Assembly: GCA_028702975.1 (NCBI GenBank)
Contig: JAQVNT010000009.1
Location: 1 to 15,928, forward strand
Reading direction: 5' to 3'
Length of the DNA stretch: 15,928 bases
Source: Candidatus Delongbacteria bacterium
GTDB lineage: Bacteria > UBA4055
A program made the translations under genes and the position numbers. The notes below the pieces were generated by a model that saw only the letters and a list, made by a program, of their open reading frames with translations, was not told the DNA's origin and ran no database searches. Numbering within the stretch: position 1 is the first letter of the stretch; each line of letters begins with the position of its first letter. This document shows, piece by piece, positions 14,150 through 15,928 of the stretch.

Positions 14150-14528
14150 TTCGATTTTCCACTTTCTCTTTTATCATTTTGAATATCTCATTCACTATCT
14201 CATCACTCGCAGGAGTTTTACCTTTTGCTAATCCCAGCTCTGTCATCGAAAAAGACAAAGGTTTTACACCGTGTCTCTCAAGGGTCTTTTTCGCACATAG
14301 AACTCCGCAGCCGTCAATAGTTACATTCAGATCAGCTGATTTCGCCGATTCAACGAATCCCGACAGATCCGCTCCAAGCCCGGCAAGGCAGACAGTAGTC
14401 AGACATCCGTCCTTACTGAGTTTTCTTGTAACTTTATCCGCTATCTCTCCGAGATCAGCTCCGCCTGAGCAGGAATAAACAAATCTTGTTTCCTCGTTTC
14501 CCCCGCAACCGCATCCGCAACCTGCCAT
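14139..14528 (-). CDS. DGC-domain putative zinc-binding protein, first copy
   Basis: A 129-residue DGC-family protein. The N-terminus has an alternating Gly-Cys run (GCGCGCGG, Cys4, 6, 8), which suggests a metal or metalloid site. It is followed by YSCSGGADLGE (Cys20), CLTTVCLAGLG (42, 47) and the family motif TIDGCGVLCAKKTL (Asp72, Cys74, Cys78). The Cys-rich tail to the N-terminus is absent in the second copy. GGGAGG precedes the ATG. The function is unknown; binding of zinc or arsenite is inferred from the cysteines and neighbourhood. Confidence 0.88.
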   Translation of the reverse strand: MAGCGCGCGGNEETRFVYSCSGGADLGEIADKVTRKLSKDGCLTTVCLAGLGADLSGFVESAKSADLNVTIDGCGVLCAKKTLERHGVKPLSFSMTELGLAKGKTPASDEIVNEIFKMIKEKVENRNAC

Positions 14529-14540
14529 AACATCCTCCCA

Positions 14541-14786
14541 TTAAGCTTTGTTTTTTACGATTATTTCCTTGATCTGCTCGACTGAATGAACTTTGCCTGC
14601 GCTGACGACTTTTTCGTCTATTACGAGAGCCGGAGTTATCATTACTCCATAGTCCATGATCTCGTCGATCGCAGTAACTTTGCCGATATTGATCTCGAAG
14701 TCGAATGACTCGGCGGCTGTTCTTGCGGCTTTTTCAAGATTAATACATTTGGGGCAGCCTGTACCCAGAATTTTGATTTCCATCAT
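14541..14786 (-). CDS. Small thioredoxin-like redox protein
   Basis: An 81-residue single-domain protein of the short thioredoxin-fold family (Thioredoxin_3, like archaeal TM0996 relatives). The active site GTGCPKC (Cys11, Cys14) sits right after strand 1, and the cis-Pro is in MITPALVIDEKVV. Such proteins often lie next to COG0701 permeases and in arsenic loci and probably reduce a partner thiol or metalloid. ATG at 14786 follows AGAGG; ATG at 14783 is the alternative. It is 20 nt downstream of the permease gene. Confidence 0.92.
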   Translation of the reverse strand: MMEIKILGTGCPKCINLEKAARTAAESFDFEINIGKVTAIDEIMDYGVMITPALVIDEKVVSAGKVHSVEQIKEIIVKNKA

Positions 14787-14806
14787 TTTACCTCTTTTTT
14801 TTATTT

Positions 14807-15928
14807 TTAAAAGAATATTCCAAAAAAGTATCCGGCTATAGTTGAAAGTATAACAACCGAACCTACGAATACTGAAGTTTTCTTTAATCCCATAACACTG
14901 TTGATCACTAGCATATTCGGCAGTGATAAAGCTGGACCTGCCAGTAAAAGGGATAGAGCCGGTCCTTTACCCATTCCGCTTCCGATAAGTCCCTGAAGTA
15001 TAGGTACTTCTGTCAGGGTGGCAAAATACATCAGAGCACCGGAAACGGCAGCGAATAAATTCGACCAGATCGAGTTTCCGCCTACAAGCGTTTCTATCCA
15101 TTCCGAAGGAATAAAGCCTTCATGCCCGGGACGGCCGAGGAACGATCCCGCGATAAGTATCCCGAAGAACATTAAAGGCAATATCTGTTTTGTAAATCCC
15201 CATGTTGAATCGAACCAGTCCTTGAGTTCGCCTTCAGCAGTGCTTGTAAAATATGACAGGCCTATGACTCCGCCTGCGAAAGAGATCATTGTATTTCCGC
15301 CTGAAACGAAATAAAGAATAACTGTACCTGCCGTAATAATAAACAGCTGAGAGATTTTCATTCCGAAGAATTTAATAAGACTCCAGCCGAGAGCAATACT
15401 CAATACGGTCGTAATTATCCATTTAGCATTAAAGATAAATGCCCACAACCCGTTTTCAATAGCCGGTTTTGCCCAGTTCGCAAAAACAAGGATTAGCACC
15501 ATCAGACCAAAATAAACAATATTCTGCCACAAAGGTCTTACAGCTACTTCATCGGGCATTATCATCTGTTTTTTCGACTTTTCCTTCTCTTCATGCCTGA
15601 AAACAAAAGCCATTATGAGCCCTACCAGGACGCTGAAAAGGATCGCGCCGACCGCCCTTGCTATCCCCAGCTCCATACCGAGAACCCTTGCAGTCAGGAT
15701 AATGGCGAGCACATTGATCGCGGGGCCGGAATATAAAATGCCGATGCCGGACCGAGACCGGCGCCGCGCTTATAGATTCCCGAAAAAAGCGGCAGGATTG
15801 TGCATGAGCAGACCGCGAGGATAGTTCCCGAGACCGCGGCGACAGAATAAGCCATGACTCGTTTCGCGTTCGCACCGAGATATTTCATTACCGCACCCTG
15901 ACTGACGAAAACGCTGATACCCCCGGCT
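14807..15928 (-). pseudogene. COG0701 permease with one-base frameshift, 5' end outside window
   Basis: A permease of the COG0701/DUF318 group, larger than the ArsP-type one. The upstream frame reads GGISVFVSQGAVMKYLGANA, then the Cys motif ILAVCSCTILPLFSG and KRGAGLGPASAF, then leaves the family sequence. The other frame resumes with YSGPAINVLAIILTARVLG and runs to the stop with normal motifs (STWGFTKQILPLMFFG, TLTEVPILQGL, GPALSLPNMLV). Inserting one T into the - strand TTTT run (15735-15738) restores AFLYSGPAINV, the expected family text. It is therefore a single-base deletion in a short homopolymer, most likely a sequencing or assembly error but possibly a real lesion. It is the first visible gene of the right-hand gene set. 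Confidence 0.88.

Overview
The window looks like a chromosomal segment of a Gram-negative, selenocysteine-decoding, probably anaerobic bacterium of moderately low GC. The Gram-negative call rests on a lipoprotein and several Sec signal peptides. I cannot name the phylum from sequence alone. Three genes are interrupted only by in-frame TGA codons, each followed by a short hairpin of the bacterial SECIS type. They are selD (TGA at 619-621), a peroxiredoxin (2689-2691) and a small operon protein with two consecutive TGA codons (11161-11166).

Left part (1-3605, + strand): the 3' part of a metallophosphoesterase gene overlaps selD by ATGA. An unrecognised exported helical protein follows, then a selenocysteine peroxiredoxin with its own likely promoter, then a Smr-domain protein. 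An AAA/DUF4143 ATPase gene (3642-4814, - strand) converges on this block. It has a strong promoter that may give a leaderless mRNA.

Middle (4889-9814, - strand): a compact arsenic resistance operon, in transcription order arsR, ArsP-type permease, arsD-like, arsM, acr3, rhodanese-like, DUF302, arsC. A near-consensus sigma70 promoter overlapped by a perfect 9-bp inverted repeat lies just upstream of arsR. It senses trivalent arsenic (ArsR), reduces arsenate (ArsC), methylates arsenite (ArsM), and exports arsenite (Acr3) and probably methylated or organic arsenic (ArsP-like).

Right part (9912-15928, - strand, running in from outside the window): a second set of closely packed genes that resembles organoarsenical redox and efflux loci. 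In transcription order it contains a frameshifted COG0701-type permease, a small thioredoxin-like protein, two DGC (putative zinc-binding) proteins, a thioredoxin-like lipoprotein, an ArsG-type CcdA-like permease, a cation diffusion facilitator, an ArsF-type thioredoxin-fold protein, the 107-residue protein with adjacent selenocysteines, and two half-size permeases. Most junctions overlap or are separated by a few bases.

The main novelty candidate is the Sec-Sec protein, encoded between ArsF and two permease halves and translationally coupled to them. A vicinal diselenol next to metalloid redox and export proteins suggests a metalloid-binding or redox role; this is inference. No tRNA, rRNA, CRISPR array or insertion sequence was seen. 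No gene-free stretch exceeds about 155 bases.
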